From NCBI RefSeq assembly GCF_000813745.1, contig NZ_JWLC01000015.1:62001-126000 (forward strand): a stretch of DNA of 64,000 bases, given 5' to 3'. This DNA is from Leisingera sp. ANG-M1. Its GTDB lineage: Bacteria; Pseudomonadota; Alphaproteobacteria; Rhodobacterales; Rhodobacteraceae. Positions within the stretch are counted from its first letter, which is position 1, and the number at the start of each line of letters is the position of its first letter. Of this stretch, positions 16,360 to 24,825 are shown one piece after another. The notes under the pieces were generated by a model, which saw nothing but the letters and a program-made list of their open reading frames with translations, did not search any database and had not been told where the DNA came from. Made by a program: the position numbers and the translations under genes.

Positions 16360-16662
16360 ATGGACATCGATGCAAAAGAACGCCTGGCACAGACGGGCGA
16401 CATTAGCCCGGACGCAATTCGAACTCGCCTTCTGGCAGCTCGAAAATCGATAGGCATGCAGCAACTCGATGTAGCCAAGGAACTCGGGCTGAAGAAAACA
16501 ACCTTCCACTCACAAGAGAGTAGAGGTGCTCCGGGACTGAAGACTATGCGCTATTATTATCGACAACACCGCATAGACTTTAACTTCATCTTACACGGCG
16601 ATTTCGCGCAACTCCCTCAAGACGTTCAGGATCGCCTCTTCGCTGCCTTGCAAAGCGAATAG
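16360..16662 (+). CDS. Short XRE-type repressor-like protein
   Basis: 100 residues. The helix-turn-helix spans about residues 18-60 (IRTRLLAARKSIGMQQLDVA, then GLKKTTFHSQESRG). The C-terminal 40 residues may serve for dimerisation; there is no LexA-type peptidase domain, so induction by RecA cleavage is not expected. It is divergent from the Cro-like gene, the normal place of an immunity repressor. Confidence 0.65.
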   Translation: MDIDAKERLAQTGDISPDAIRTRLLAARKSIGMQQLDVAKELGLKKTTFHSQESRGAPGLKTMRYYYRQHRIDFNFILHGDFAQLPQDVQDRLFAALQSE

Positions 16663-16809
16663 CTCCAACCGGATCGAACACCCAGTTTAAGTCCAGTCCA
16701 GCTCGCCTCAAGCGAGCTGCAATCCATACGATCATTCTCTCTCGATTCTCAAATGTTCCCCTTCTGTTCTCATTTTTTCGTACGCACTTGCAAGAGGCCG
16801 GAACTGTCA

Positions 16810-16857
16810 GTCCGATATTTTTGAACTTCAGGATTGACTGGTACGCTTTTTTCGGAC
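16810..16857. promoter_or_regulatory. Operator-like sites before the integrase-side genes
   Basis: GTCCGATATTTTTGAAC at 16810-16826 matches the site at 16285-16301 in 14 of 17 bases. A half-site, CTTTTTTCGGAC (GTCCGAAAAAAG on the minus strand), follows at 16846-16857. Both lie within 80 bp upstream of the gene at 16890, so the same repressor may control the rightward int operon. Confidence 0.5.
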
Positions 16858-16889
16858 TACAACTCCCCCATCAACCGATGGAGGATTGA

Positions 16890-17153
16890 ATGAAAGATAT
16901 TGCTAAAGCCGCCCAGCGCATCGCCGGATCCCCTGAAGATTACCTGGAAGATCCCGCCGCCTTTACCGCCGCCTGGGCACTACTGAAGGCCGCGCGCGGT
17001 CAGCGGTTTGACCCCGCACGCTTGCACCCACAGCATTTGATCGACCGCCCGGCACCCGCGCCGGAACCGACAGCACAAACGCTAGACCGCATTTCACAGA
17101 AGACCCGGGAAATCATGACGGCCAAGGGCTATCAGCCCCACCAGGCAGCCTGA
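16890..17153 (+). CDS. Hypothetical small phage protein
   Basis: 87 residues, starting MKDIAKAAQRIAGSPEDYLE, with GGAGG six bases before the ATG. Mostly helical with an Ala/Pro-rich middle (DRPAPAPEPTAQ). First gene of the rightward operon leading to the integrase, and just behind the operator-like sites. Function unknown. Confidence 0.6.
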   Translation: MKDIAKAAQRIAGSPEDYLEDPAAFTAAWALLKAARGQRFDPARLHPQHLIDRPAPAPEPTAQTLDRISQKTREIMTAKGYQPHQAA

Positions 17154-17290
17154 CCTGAAAAGCGGCGCGCGGCGGAGGATTGGCGCGCCCTTTGATTTCC
17201 AGTTTCGCGCCTTTGACCTTTGGCGTGAACCAGCGCGGGCGGTGCAATCCTCCAAATTCCTTCCGCCCGCGCCCCTTCCCGGAGATAACC

Positions 17291-17623
17291 ATGGCAAATG
17301 CCCAAACGACGGCAACGAAACAGGAAATCTACGCCGTCGCCCAGCGCCTGAAGCATGCCAGCCCTGTTTGGCGCGCCGCGCTGCTTCGTATCAACGGCGC
17401 AAAGATCACCAAGGGCAGCAATCTGGACGGTGACAAGCTCGACTTAGACGCTCAGCGTTGGCACATCACCATGCTCGGCATCACCGGTGACGGTTGGAGC
17501 TTGAAAGAAATGCTCGACAACTGGATCTGGTGGGCGGAGCTGCATCACAAGTTCGACGCAGCCCGGCGGGCGACAGACGGACGGACCGACTGTCCCTACA
17601 ATGGCCAGCCCCCTGCCCCTTGA
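17291..17623 (+). CDS. Hypothetical phage protein
   Basis: 110 residues starting MANAQTTATKQEIYAVAQRL; GGAGA seven bases before the ATG supports this start over one further upstream. The middle, WSLKEMLDNWIWWAELHHKFD, is Trp-rich and helical. No family recognised. It is co-oriented with the excisionase-like and integrase genes. Confidence 0.6.
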   Translation: MANAQTTATKQEIYAVAQRLKHASPVWRAALLRINGAKITKGSNLDGDKLDLDAQRWHITMLGITGDGWSLKEMLDNWIWWAELHHKFDAARRATDGRTDCPYNGQPPAP

Positions 17624-17649
17624 AGCACCCCGCCCTAAGGAGACCAATC

Positions 17650-17856
17650 ATGGGCCGCATGACACCTATTGCTGTGGCGGAGAAAGGCGCGGCGCAGCTT
17701 CTTGATATGAAGCCAGCGGAGTTCCGCGAGCTGGTCGCTCAAGGCGTGCTCCCGCGGCCGCGTAAGGTTGGCCCCTTCGAACGCTGGGACGCGGAAGAAC
17801 TGCGGGCAGTGATGCGCGGCGATTTTGTCGATGGCTTCGAGGACGTGAAATGGTGA
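17650..17856 (+). CDS. Excisionase/AlpA-like DNA-binding protein
   Basis: 68 residues. The pattern EKGAAQLLDMKPAEFRELVA, then GVLPRPRKVGPFERWDAEEL is that of a MerR/AlpA-type winged helix in which the domain begins with an entry helix and ends with a wing and a W-x-x-x-E-L helix. Small proteins of this type next to integrases act as excisionases. AAGGAGACC lies just upstream of the ATG. The gene overlaps the integrase start by 7 bp. Confidence 0.65.
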   Translation: MGRMTPIAVAEKGAAQLLDMKPAEFRELVAQGVLPRPRKVGPFERWDAEELRAVMRGDFVDGFEDVKW

Positions 17857-18848
17857 AGAAGAAATTCACAACGACAAAGAAGGTCAAAGGGCGGCTTTAT
17901 CAGTACTTCCGCAAGGACGGCCGCTATGTGCGACTGCCCGACGACCCAAACAGCGAAGAGTATGATCGGGAATATTGGCGGCTGATGCGCGGCGGCGGTG
18001 CGCTGTCTCAGCGCTTCACCTTCGAGAAGCTGATCAAGAGCTACAAGCAGTCGCCCAAGTGGGACCGCTTGGCCCCGCGGACCAAGGCCGACTATTCGAA
18101 GGTTCTGGAATACATTTCCGACAAGCTGGGCAGTAAAGATCCGACCAAGATGCGCCGCTCCACAATCATCGAGGCGCAAATGGCAAACCGCCACCGGGCG
18201 CGCTTTGCCAACTACCTCCCCCACATGCTGTCCATCCTGTTCGAGCACGCAATTGACTTGGACTGGCAAAGGGACAACCCGGCCAAGGGGATCCCTAAGA
18301 TCAAAACAGGTGAGGGCCACAAGCCTTGGCCCGCCTCTGCAGTCACCGTGTTTCGCAAGCATGCGGACGGGCTGGCCCTGCTGATTTTCGAGCTGGCCCT
18401 CGGAACGGGACAGCGCGCCTCAGACCTGACCCGGATGGAATGGGAACACATCGAGGACGGCGGCATCTGGGTCACCCAGGGCAAAACAAAAGCCCGCCTC
18501 TGGATACCCTTCACTGCTCGCCTCGCCGCAGTCCTGGCAGCGACCAAACGGACCAGCCTGCGCTATATCCTGGCCGATGAGTTCGGCCGGGCGCTGAACT
18601 ATGACCAGCTTCAAAAGAAAGTGATGGCAGTGCGTAAGACTGCCGGGCTCACAGCATATTCGCTGCACGGCCTGCGCTACAGCGCTGCCGGTGAGCTGGC
18701 AGAGGCAGGCTGCACTGATCAGCAAATCGCAGCTATCACCGGCCACAAGAGCCTTTCTATGGTCCAGAAATATTCGAAAGGCGCGAGTCAAAAACGCCTG
18801 GCGAAGGAGGCTCAAAGCCTCAGGGAACAGAACAAAAACGGATCATGA
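17850..18848 (+). CDS. Tyrosine recombinase / phage integrase
   Basis: 332 residues. An N-terminal arm-binding part (KKVKGRLYQYFRKDGRYVRL) and a SAM-like core-binding domain (70-160) precede the catalytic domain. Catalytic residues visible: Arg in GTGQRASDL, the HxLR box as SLHGLRYSA, His in ITGHKS and the nucleophile Tyr in VQKYSKGA. Everything needed for activity is present. The stop is 79 bp from the 3' end of tRNA-Ser, so that gene is the likely attachment site. The start overlaps the excisionase-like gene, suggesting a common transcript. Confidence 0.92.
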   Translation: MVKKKFTTTKKVKGRLYQYFRKDGRYVRLPDDPNSEEYDREYWRLMRGGGALSQRFTFEKLIKSYKQSPKWDRLAPRTKADYSKVLEYISDKLGSKDPTKMRRSTIIEAQMANRHRARFANYLPHMLSILFEHAIDLDWQRDNPAKGIPKIKTGEGHKPWPASAVTVFRKHADGLALLIFELALGTGQRASDLTRMEWEHIEDGGIWVTQGKTKARLWIPFTARLAAVLAATKRTSLRYILADEFGRALNYDQLQKKVMAVRKTAGLTAYSLHGLRYSAAGELAEAGCTDQQIAAITGHKSLSMVQKYSKGASQKRLAKEAQSLREQNKNGS

Positions 18849-18927
18849 ACCTGGGAAAAATTTTGGGAAACCAAAAATCACCCCTTCGGGGCGGCTTCAT
18901 CAGGTGGCAGCTAAGTATTTGATTTAG

Positions 18928-18955
18928 TGGCGGGGAGACAGGGATTCGAACCCTG
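18928..18955. other. Probable attachment site of the element (tRNA-Ser 3' end)
   Basis: The 3' end and T arm of the tRNA gene point at the integrase 79 bp away, the classical layout of a tRNA-targeting tyrosine recombinase. I did not find a second copy of this sequence in 1-18900, so the other end probably lies left of the window. The exact core cannot be set from one end. Confidence 0.5.
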
Positions 18956-19017
18956 GGAACGCTCTCACGTTCAACGGTTTTCAAGACCGCCGCATTCGAC
19001 CACTCTGCCACCTCCCC
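18928..19017 (-). tRNA. tRNA-Ser (anticodon UGA)
   Basis: The minus strand folds as a class II tRNA: acceptor arms GGGGAGG and TCTCCCC with discriminator G and encoded CCA, a long variable arm, the T arm (CAGGGTTCGAATCCCTG) and an anticodon loop with TGA. The foreign element lies directly on its 3' side. Confidence 0.95.
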
Positions 19018-19258
19018 GGTCCGTTTTGCGGTTTAGGACGCAAAACCGGGCGAGGCAAGAGGAAATCAGTGGTGCAAGAGAAAACCGCGGCCAGCAGCCC
19101 GCCGCGCGGAATTCTGCCGTCCCTGCCGCATTCCGGAATGCCGCGGCGTGTCAGGGTTTTCATGTTCGGAAGTGCAGGCTATCATGCCGCCAAATCAAGA
19201 AGACCGGGCACTCCGGCGGGGGCGCACAAGCGCTGCGGGCACAGGCAAGGATGAGAGC

Positions 19259-20188
19259 ATGAAGAACACCATGTCGAGAGCAATAACGGCCCCGCGGATC
19301 GCCGCGGCGGCCGCAGCGCTGCTGGTTCTGGCCGGCTGTGCGGAAGGCCCCAAACTGGCCTTTCTGCAACCCAAGGCCAAGGCTGAAGGCGAAGTGCAAA
19401 CCTCCAGCAGAACCAAGCTGGTCGAACGCGACGTGGAAGCGCCCGAAGTGTTCCAGGTGACCGAAGCGGGCCTGTGGGACGGCCGCCCTTCGATCGGCGG
19501 CGTTTGGGTGGCGCATCCTGACACCAACGAACCGGAGCGGGTGATCATCCGCAACAATGCCAACGGCCAGTTCGTGATCGGTGCCCTGTTCCGGCGCGAG
19601 CGCGAGATTCCGGGACCGCGGCTGCAGGTCTCTTCGGACGCATCAGCAGCCCTTGGCATGCTGGCCGGCGCGCCGGTGGAGCTGAATGTCACTGCGCTGC
19701 GCCGCGAGGAAGTGCAAAACGAACTGCCGGCGGCAGAAGAGCAGACGGCTGAGCCCGCCGCGGATGAGGCTGATACGGATGCAGCCCAGCTGCTGGCCTC
19801 CGCAGTCGGCCCGGAGATCTCCGAAACCGCGCTGGACCCGATTGTCGGCGCCGCCGCTGCCATTGATGCCTCGGCCCCGTCCGGCACCGCGGCCGAAGCT
19901 CCAGCCAAGCCTGAGCCAGCCGCTGCCCCTGCTCCGAAACCGCAGAAATCCGCATTGTCCAAACCCTTTATTCAGATCGGCATTTTCAGCGTCGAAGCCA
20001 ATGCCAAGCGCACTGCAGGCATGATGCGCAGTGCAGGCATGGTGCCGACGGTGCGGGAGCAATCCTCCAGCGGCAAAACATTCTGGCGGGTGCTGGTCGG
20101 GCCGGCGCAGAACAAGACCGAACGCGGTGAACTGTTGAAAAGCGTGAAGGAAACCGGATTTGCGGATGCCTATGCTGTCACCAATTGA
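19259..20188 (+). CDS. SPOR-domain lipoprotein, RlpA-like
   Basis: 309 residues. A signal peptide ends in the lipobox LAGC, so it is a lipoprotein. A degenerate double-psi barrel of RlpA type follows (GGVWVAHPDTNEPERV and ALGMLAGAPVELNVTALR), then an Ala/Glu/Pro-rich linker, then a C-terminal SPOR domain (KPFIQIGIFSVEANAKRTA to TFWRVLVGPA), which binds denuded glycan at the septum. The ATG at 19259 has AAGGATGAGAG upstream; earlier in-frame starts would bury the lipobox. It overlaps the carboxypeptidase gene and is likely its operon partner in septal wall work. Confidence 0.8.
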   Translation: MKNTMSRAITAPRIAAAAAALLVLAGCAEGPKLAFLQPKAKAEGEVQTSSRTKLVERDVEAPEVFQVTEAGLWDGRPSIGGVWVAHPDTNEPERVIIRNNANGQFVIGALFRREREIPGPRLQVSSDASAALGMLAGAPVELNVTALRREEVQNELPAAEEQTAEPAADEADTDAAQLLASAVGPEISETALDPIVGAAAAIDASAPSGTAAEAPAKPEPAAAPAPKPQKSALSKPFIQIGIFSVEANAKRTAGMMRSAGMVPTVREQSSSGKTFWRVLVGPAQNKTERGELLKSVKETGFADAYAVTN

Positions 20189-21368
20189 TCCTGCCGCCCT
20201 GAAAGCTTCGCTGCGGCTGGCATTGGCTGCAGGCCTGATGGTCAGCCTTTCGGCTCTGTCGGCCGCCGCGTTTGATACCAAGGCGCGCGCGGCCTATGTG
20301 CTGGACGCGGGCACTGACACGGTTCTGCTGTCGAAGAACGCCGACGTGCCTCTGCCGCCCGCCTCGATGTCCAAGCTGATGACGCTCTATGTGGCGTTTG
20401 AGGCGCTGCGCGACGGGCGGCTGACCCTGGACGAGCGGCTGCCGGTGAGCGAACATGCGATGAGTTACAAGGGCTCCACCATGTTCCTGGACACTCAGGA
20501 CCGGGTGAGGGTCGAGGATTTGCTGCGCGGCATCATCGTGCTGTCCGGCAATGACGCCTGCGCAGTGATCGCCGAGGCGCTAAGCCCGGACGGCACCGAG
20601 GCAGGCTTTGCCCGCTACATGACCAAGCGCGGCCAGGAACTGGGCATGACTGCCTCGACCTTCGCCAATTCCAACGGCTGGCCTGCCGCCGGCCACCGGA
20701 TGTCGGTGCATGACCTGGCGATCCTGGCAGAACGGCTGATCGAGGACTTCCCCGAATACTATCCGCTGTTTGCGGAAACCGAATTCGCATTCGATGGCCG
20801 TGCGCCCTCGAATACCCGCAACCGCAACCCGCTCTTGAAGCTGGGGATTGGCGCAGACGGTCTGAAAACCGGCCATACCGAGGAAGCGGGTTACGGCCTT
20901 GTCGGCTCGGCCCAACAGGGCGACCGGCGGGTGATTTTTGTGGTTTCCGGCCTGGCCAGCGAGCGCAGCCGCGCAGAGGAGGCAGAAGCCCTCGTTAACT
21001 GGTCGTTTCGCCAATTTACCAAGAAAACCGTTGCCAAAGAAGGCGTCGCCATCGCGCAAGCGGAGATCTGGCGGGGGGCCGAGCGATCGGTAGGGCTGGT
21101 GCCTGCCAAGGATCTGGAGATCCTGCTGCCTTCGCTGTCGGCCAAGACCATCCAGGGCGAGGTTGTCTATAGCGGCCCGATCGAGGCGCCGGTGAAAAAA
21201 GGCCAGCGCCTTGCGGAACTGGTGCTGCAGCCCGAGGAACTGCCCGAGGTGCGGCTGCCTCTGGTGGCTGAGAGCGACGTTCCCGCGGGCGGTTTTGTGG
21301 TGCGGGTGCAGACCGCGGCGCAGGTGCTGATCAAGCAATTTCTGCAAGGGCCCGAGGGGGCGCTGTGA
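20166..21368 (+). CDS. D-alanyl-D-alanine carboxypeptidase (PBP5/6 type)
   Basis: About 400 residues, peptidase family S11. Signal peptide LALAAGLMVSLSALSAAA, then active-site motifs SMSKLM (SxxK), SGND (SxN) and LKTGHT (KTG), and a C-terminal PBP5-type beta domain. It trims pentapeptide side chains of peptidoglycan in the periplasm. The C-terminus lacks an obvious amphipathic anchor but ends in VLIKQFLQGP, which may associate with the membrane. The start is uncertain: ATG at 20166 or 20172, both inside the end of the SPOR gene. The stop overlaps tmk (GTGA). Confidence 0.9.
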   Translation: MPMLSPIDPAALKASLRLALAAGLMVSLSALSAAAFDTKARAAYVLDAGTDTVLLSKNADVPLPPASMSKLMTLYVAFEALRDGRLTLDERLPVSEHAMSYKGSTMFLDTQDRVRVEDLLRGIIVLSGNDACAVIAEALSPDGTEAGFARYMTKRGQELGMTASTFANSNGWPAAGHRMSVHDLAILAERLIEDFPEYYPLFAETEFAFDGRAPSNTRNRNPLLKLGIGADGLKTGHTEEAGYGLVGSAQQGDRRVIFVVSGLASERSRAEEAEALVNWSFRQFTKKTVAKEGVAIAQAEIWRGAERSVGLVPAKDLEILLPSLSAKTIQGEVVYSGPIEAPVKKGQRLAELVLQPEELPEVRLPLVAESDVPAGGFVVRVQTAAQVLIKQFLQGPEGAL

Positions 21369-22012
21369 CGACAGACGAAAAGCGCGGCCTGTTCATCACC
21401 TTTGAAGGTATCGACGGCTCCGGAAAATCAACGCAATGCCGCCTGCTGGCGGAAGCCTTGCGCGATGCGGGCCGCGACGTGGTCCTGACGCGCGAGCCCG
21501 GCGGCTCGCCCGGCGCCGAGGAAATCCGCCGCCTGGTGCTGGAGGGCGACCCGGACCGCTGGTCGGCAGAGACTGAGCTTTTGCTGTTCATGGCGGCGCG
21601 GCGCGATCACCTGGAGCGCACCATTGAGCCCTCCTTGGCGGCGGGCAAGGTGGTGATCTGCGACCGCTTTGCCGACAGCACCCGGATGTATCAGGGCCTG
21701 TCGCGCGGCGACCTGCGTGCCGCCGTTGACCAGATGCACAAGCTGATGATCGGGCGTGAGCCGGATCTGACCCTGCTCATCGACATGGACCCGGCCGAGG
21801 GGCTGGCCCGTGCGAAGGGGCGCCAGGGCAAGGAAGAACGGTTCGAGGATTTCGGTGTCGGTCTGCAAGAGAAGATGCGCGCAGGCTTTCTGGCGCTGGC
21901 ACAGGAGTTTTCCTTCCGTTTCCGCGTGGTCGACGGCGCCAGGCCGCTGGAGGACGTGGCCGCCGACGTGCGCAAGCTGGCAGATGAAGCCCTGAAAGGA
22001 CCGGGGGCATGA
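21365..22012 (+). CDS. tmk: Thymidylate kinase
   Basis: 215 residues. P-loop FEGIDGSGKSTQ, the DR(F/Y)-type motif CDRFADSTRMYQG, and a lid region with GRQGKEERFED. It phosphorylates dTMP to dTDP. A GTG start overlaps the carboxypeptidase stop, and the end overlaps holB by four bases (ATGA), so translation of the three is probably coupled. Confidence 0.95.
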   Translation: MTTDEKRGLFITFEGIDGSGKSTQCRLLAEALRDAGRDVVLTREPGGSPGAEEIRRLVLEGDPDRWSAETELLLFMAARRDHLERTIEPSLAAGKVVICDRFADSTRMYQGLSRGDLRAAVDQMHKLMIGREPDLTLLIDMDPAEGLARAKGRQGKEERFEDFGVGLQEKMRAGFLALAQEFSFRFRVVDGARPLEDVAADVRKLADEALKGPGA

Positions 22013-23127
22013 GCGCTGACGACGAGTTGCCGCGCGCCGACCAGGCCGAGGGTGCCCCGCACCCGCGCGAGACCCTGCGGCTGATCGGCCAGGAGGCGGC
22101 AGAACAGGACTTCCTGACCGCCTTTAACTCCGACCGGCTGCACCATGGCTGGCTGCTGACCGGCCCGCAAGGGGTCGGCAAGGCAACGCTTGCCTGGCGG
22201 ATCGCGCGGTTTCTGCTGGCCACGCCGCCGGCTGAGGACGGGCTGTTCGGCGCCCCGCCGCCGCCGCAGTCGCTGGACATTGATCCGGAGCACCCCGTTT
22301 CCCATCGCATTCAGGCGCTGGCAGAGCCAGGGCTTGCGCCGATCACCCGGTCTTATGACGACAAGGGCAAGCTGCGCAGCCAGATCGTGGTTGACGACGT
22401 CCGCAAGCTGAACCGTTTCTTTGGGCTGTCGGCCACTGACGGCGGCCGCCGGGTGGTGATTGTGGATGCTGCCGACGACATGAATGTGAGTGCGGCCAAT
22501 GCGCTCCTGAAGATGCTGGAGGAGCCGCCCGCGCGCACCACGATCTTTTTGATCTCGCATCAGCCCTCGCGGCTTTTGCCGACCATCCGCTCCCGCTGCC
22601 GTACTCTGCGGCTGGGGCCGCTGTCCGCACCGGACATGGAGGCGGCTCTGGCGCAGTCCGGGGTGGAGCTGCCTTCGAACATGGAGAACCTCGCAGCCCT
22701 CGCAGGCGGCTCGGTCGGCGCGGCGCTGCGGCTGATCAATCTGGGCGGGCTCAAAATCTATGCTGAACTGGTGCAGATCCTCGATTCGATGCCGCGGCTG
22801 GACCGGCAGCGTGCCATGGCCTTGGCCGAAGCCGCCGCCCAGCGCGGTGCCGCGGAACGGTTTGAACTGCTCCTGTCGCTGACCGAGATGGCGCTGGCCC
22901 GGCTGGCCCGCACAGGCGCCACCGGCGCGCCGCCAGCGCGGGAAGCGGCACCGCAGGAGGCTGCGATGCTCCAGCGCCTGTCGCCCGATCCCCGCAAGGC
23001 CCGGGCCTGGGCGGACCTGGCGGCGGAAGTGACGGCGCGTGCGCGCCACGGCCAGGCGGTGAACCTTGACCCCGCCGCGCTTGTCCTAGATACGGTTTTC
23101 AAGATGCAGGAAACCGCGTCGCGCTGA
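22009..23127 (+). CDS. holB: DNA polymerase III subunit delta'
   Basis: 372 residues. AAA+ fold with LLTGPQGVGKATLA, VVIVDAADDMNVSAANALLK, LEEPPARTTIFLISHQPSRLLPTIRSRC, and a helical C-terminal collar. It is part of the clamp loader that sets the beta clamp on DNA. An insert rich in Pro around residues 75-90 and the lack of the zinc Cys cluster are common in alphaproteobacteria. Gene order tmk-holB is widely conserved. Confidence 0.93.
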   Translation: MSADDELPRADQAEGAPHPRETLRLIGQEAAEQDFLTAFNSDRLHHGWLLTGPQGVGKATLAWRIARFLLATPPAEDGLFGAPPPPQSLDIDPEHPVSHRIQALAEPGLAPITRSYDDKGKLRSQIVVDDVRKLNRFFGLSATDGGRRVVIVDAADDMNVSAANALLKMLEEPPARTTIFLISHQPSRLLPTIRSRCRTLRLGPLSAPDMEAALAQSGVELPSNMENLAALAGGSVGAALRLINLGGLKIYAELVQILDSMPRLDRQRAMALAEAAAQRGAAERFELLLSLTEMALARLARTGATGAPPAREAAPQEAAMLQRLSPDPRKARAWADLAAEVTARARHGQAVNLDPAALVLDTVFKMQETASR

Positions 23128-23168
23128 GGCCCCTTTGGCCCCGCGGCACATGTGGCGCCAGAGGATAT

Positions 23169-23978
23169 ATGACCGAGACGACTCCCCAAATCACGGACAG
23201 CCATTGCCACCTGGACTTCCCCGATTTCGAGGGGCGGCTGGACGAAGTGATGGCCAGTGCAGCCGAGGCCGGCGTTACCCGGATGGTGACCATCTGCACC
23301 AAGATGAAGAACGAGCCCGCCGTGCGCACCATTGCCGAAGCCCATGCTCCGGTGTTCTACGCTGCAGGCACCCACCCAATGAGCGCGGCAGACGAGCCCA
23401 TGATTTCAGCCGACGAGCTGATTGCTTTGGCCAAGCACCCCAAGTTTGTCGGCATTGGTGAGACCGGGCTGGACTATCACTACACCGCGGACAGCGCCGC
23501 CGTGCAGCAGGAGAGCCTGCGCATCCATATCGCTGCCGCCCGCGAAACCGGCCTGCCGCTGATCATCCACTCCCGTGCCGCGGACGACGACATGGCGCGT
23601 ATTCTGGGCGAGGAGATGAAGAACGGCGCGTACTCCTGCGTCATGCACTGCTTCTCCTCCTCAGCGGAACTTGCCAAGGCTGCGCTGGATCTGGGCTTTT
23701 ACCTGTCGATGTCCGGCATTGCCGCCTTCCCCAAGAGCCAGGAGCTGCGCGACATCTTTGCCGCCGCTCCGGTGGAACGCATTTTGGTCGAGACCGACGC
23801 CCCCTACCTGGCACCGCCGCCCTACCGCGGCAAGCGCAACGAGCCCGCTTATACTGCCTTCACCGCCAAAGTGGGCGCAGAGGTGTTTGGCATGGATTAC
23901 GCAGCCTTTGCCGCCCGGACCCAGGCCAATTTCGACCGGCTGTTCTGGAAGGCCGCAGCATATGAGGCCGCCGCCTGA
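23169..23978 (+). CDS. TatD-family metal-dependent DNase
   Basis: 269 residues, TIM-barrel amidohydrolase-like. Metal ligands are in place: DSHCHLDF, GETGLDYHY, HSRAADDD, MHCFSSS and ETDAPYLAP. Probable 3'-5' exonuclease or deoxyribonuclease in DNA repair. It lies 41 bp after holB and overlaps the next gene by one base (TGATG). The whole order holB-tatD-MBL hydrolase is typical of Rhodobacterales. Confidence 0.92.
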   Translation: MTETTPQITDSHCHLDFPDFEGRLDEVMASAAEAGVTRMVTICTKMKNEPAVRTIAEAHAPVFYAAGTHPMSAADEPMISADELIALAKHPKFVGIGETGLDYHYTADSAAVQQESLRIHIAAARETGLPLIIHSRAADDDMARILGEEMKNGAYSCVMHCFSSSAELAKAALDLGFYLSMSGIAAFPKSQELRDIFAAAPVERILVETDAPYLAPPPYRGKRNEPAYTAFTAKVGAEVFGMDYAAFAARTQANFDRLFWKAAAYEAAA

Positions 23979-24775
23979 TGGGAGAAATGCGCTTTACCAT
24001 TCTCGGCTCGGGGTCCTCCGGCGGGGTGCCGCGGATCGGCGGCCATTGGGGCGATTGCGACCCCAAGAACCCTAAGAACCGCCGCCGCCGCTGCTCGATG
24101 CTGGTGGAGCGCGACGGGCCGGACGGCACCACCTCGGTGCTGATCGATACCACGCCGGACATGCGCAGCCAGCTCTTGGATGCGGAGGTCAGCCGCCTGG
24201 ACGCGGTGGTCTACACCCATTCCCATGCCGATCACCTGCACGGCATCGACGACCTGCGCATGGTCTATTTCAACATGCGCCAGCGGATCCCGGTTTATGC
24301 CGACGGGGCGACCCAGAATGACCTGCTGAACCGCTTCGGCTATGCCTTTGCCCAGCCTGAGGGCTCGCCCTACCCGCCAATCCTGGAGCTGAAAACCATC
24401 GAAGGCCCCTTCAGCATTGATGGCCCCGGTGGCGGGATCACCTTCCGCCCGTTCCAGGTCAACCACGGCGCCATCGACGCGCTTGGCTTCCGCATTGACG
24501 GGCTGGCTTACCTGCCGGATGTCGCCAGGATCCCCGACAGCGCCTTGCCGGAACTGCAGGATCTCGACATCTGGATCCTGGACGGGTTGCGCCGCACTCC
24601 GCACCCGACCCACTTCAGCTATCAGGAAGCGCTGGAATGGTTTGAAAAACTTGCGCCCAAACGCGGCATCATCACCAACATGCATATCGACATGGACTAT
24701 GCGACGGTCGAGGCTGAGACGCCGGAGCACATCACTCCAGCCTATGACGGCATGGTTATTCGGGTGGAAATCTGA
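23978..24775 (+). CDS. MBL-fold hydrolase, PhnP-like
   Basis: 265 residues with the metallo-beta-lactamase metal motif THSHADHLHGIDD, a Ser/Gly-rich start (TILGSGSSGGVPRIGG) and further His ligands (PFQVNHGAID, ITNMHIDMD). The start and the CDPKNPKNRRRRCS segment match PhnP-type cyclic phosphodiesterases. The physiological substrate in this operon is unknown. Last gene of the envelope/replication operon; a terminator follows directly. Confidence 0.85.
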   Translation: MGEMRFTILGSGSSGGVPRIGGHWGDCDPKNPKNRRRRCSMLVERDGPDGTTSVLIDTTPDMRSQLLDAEVSRLDAVVYTHSHADHLHGIDDLRMVYFNMRQRIPVYADGATQNDLLNRFGYAFAQPEGSPYPPILELKTIEGPFSIDGPGGGITFRPFQVNHGAIDALGFRIDGLAYLPDVARIPDSALPELQDLDIWILDGLRRTPHPTHFSYQEALEWFEKLAPKRGIITNMHIDMDYATVEAETPEHITPAYDGMVIRVEI

Positions 24776-24777
24776 AG

Positions 24778-24800
24778 GGGCGCGGTTCAGCGCCCTTTTT
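24778..24800 (+). terminator. Rho-independent terminator
   Basis: GGGCGC/GCGCCC stem with a 6-base loop followed by TTTTT, two bases after the stop of the MBL hydrolase. It ends the operon that begins with the SPOR gene. Confidence 0.85.
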
Positions 24801-24825
24801 CAATTGCGCAATTTGAGGCGGCACA

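Noticed and set aside
18875-18902. Short hairpin CCCCTTCGGGG after the integrase as a terminator
   Set aside because: The stem is only four to five base pairs and lacks a T run; too weak to annotate.
21691-23049. A 452-codon minus-strand frame across tmk and holB
   Set aside because: It lies entirely opposite two unmistakable genes, has no ribosome binding site and a biased Arg/Gly/Gln composition.
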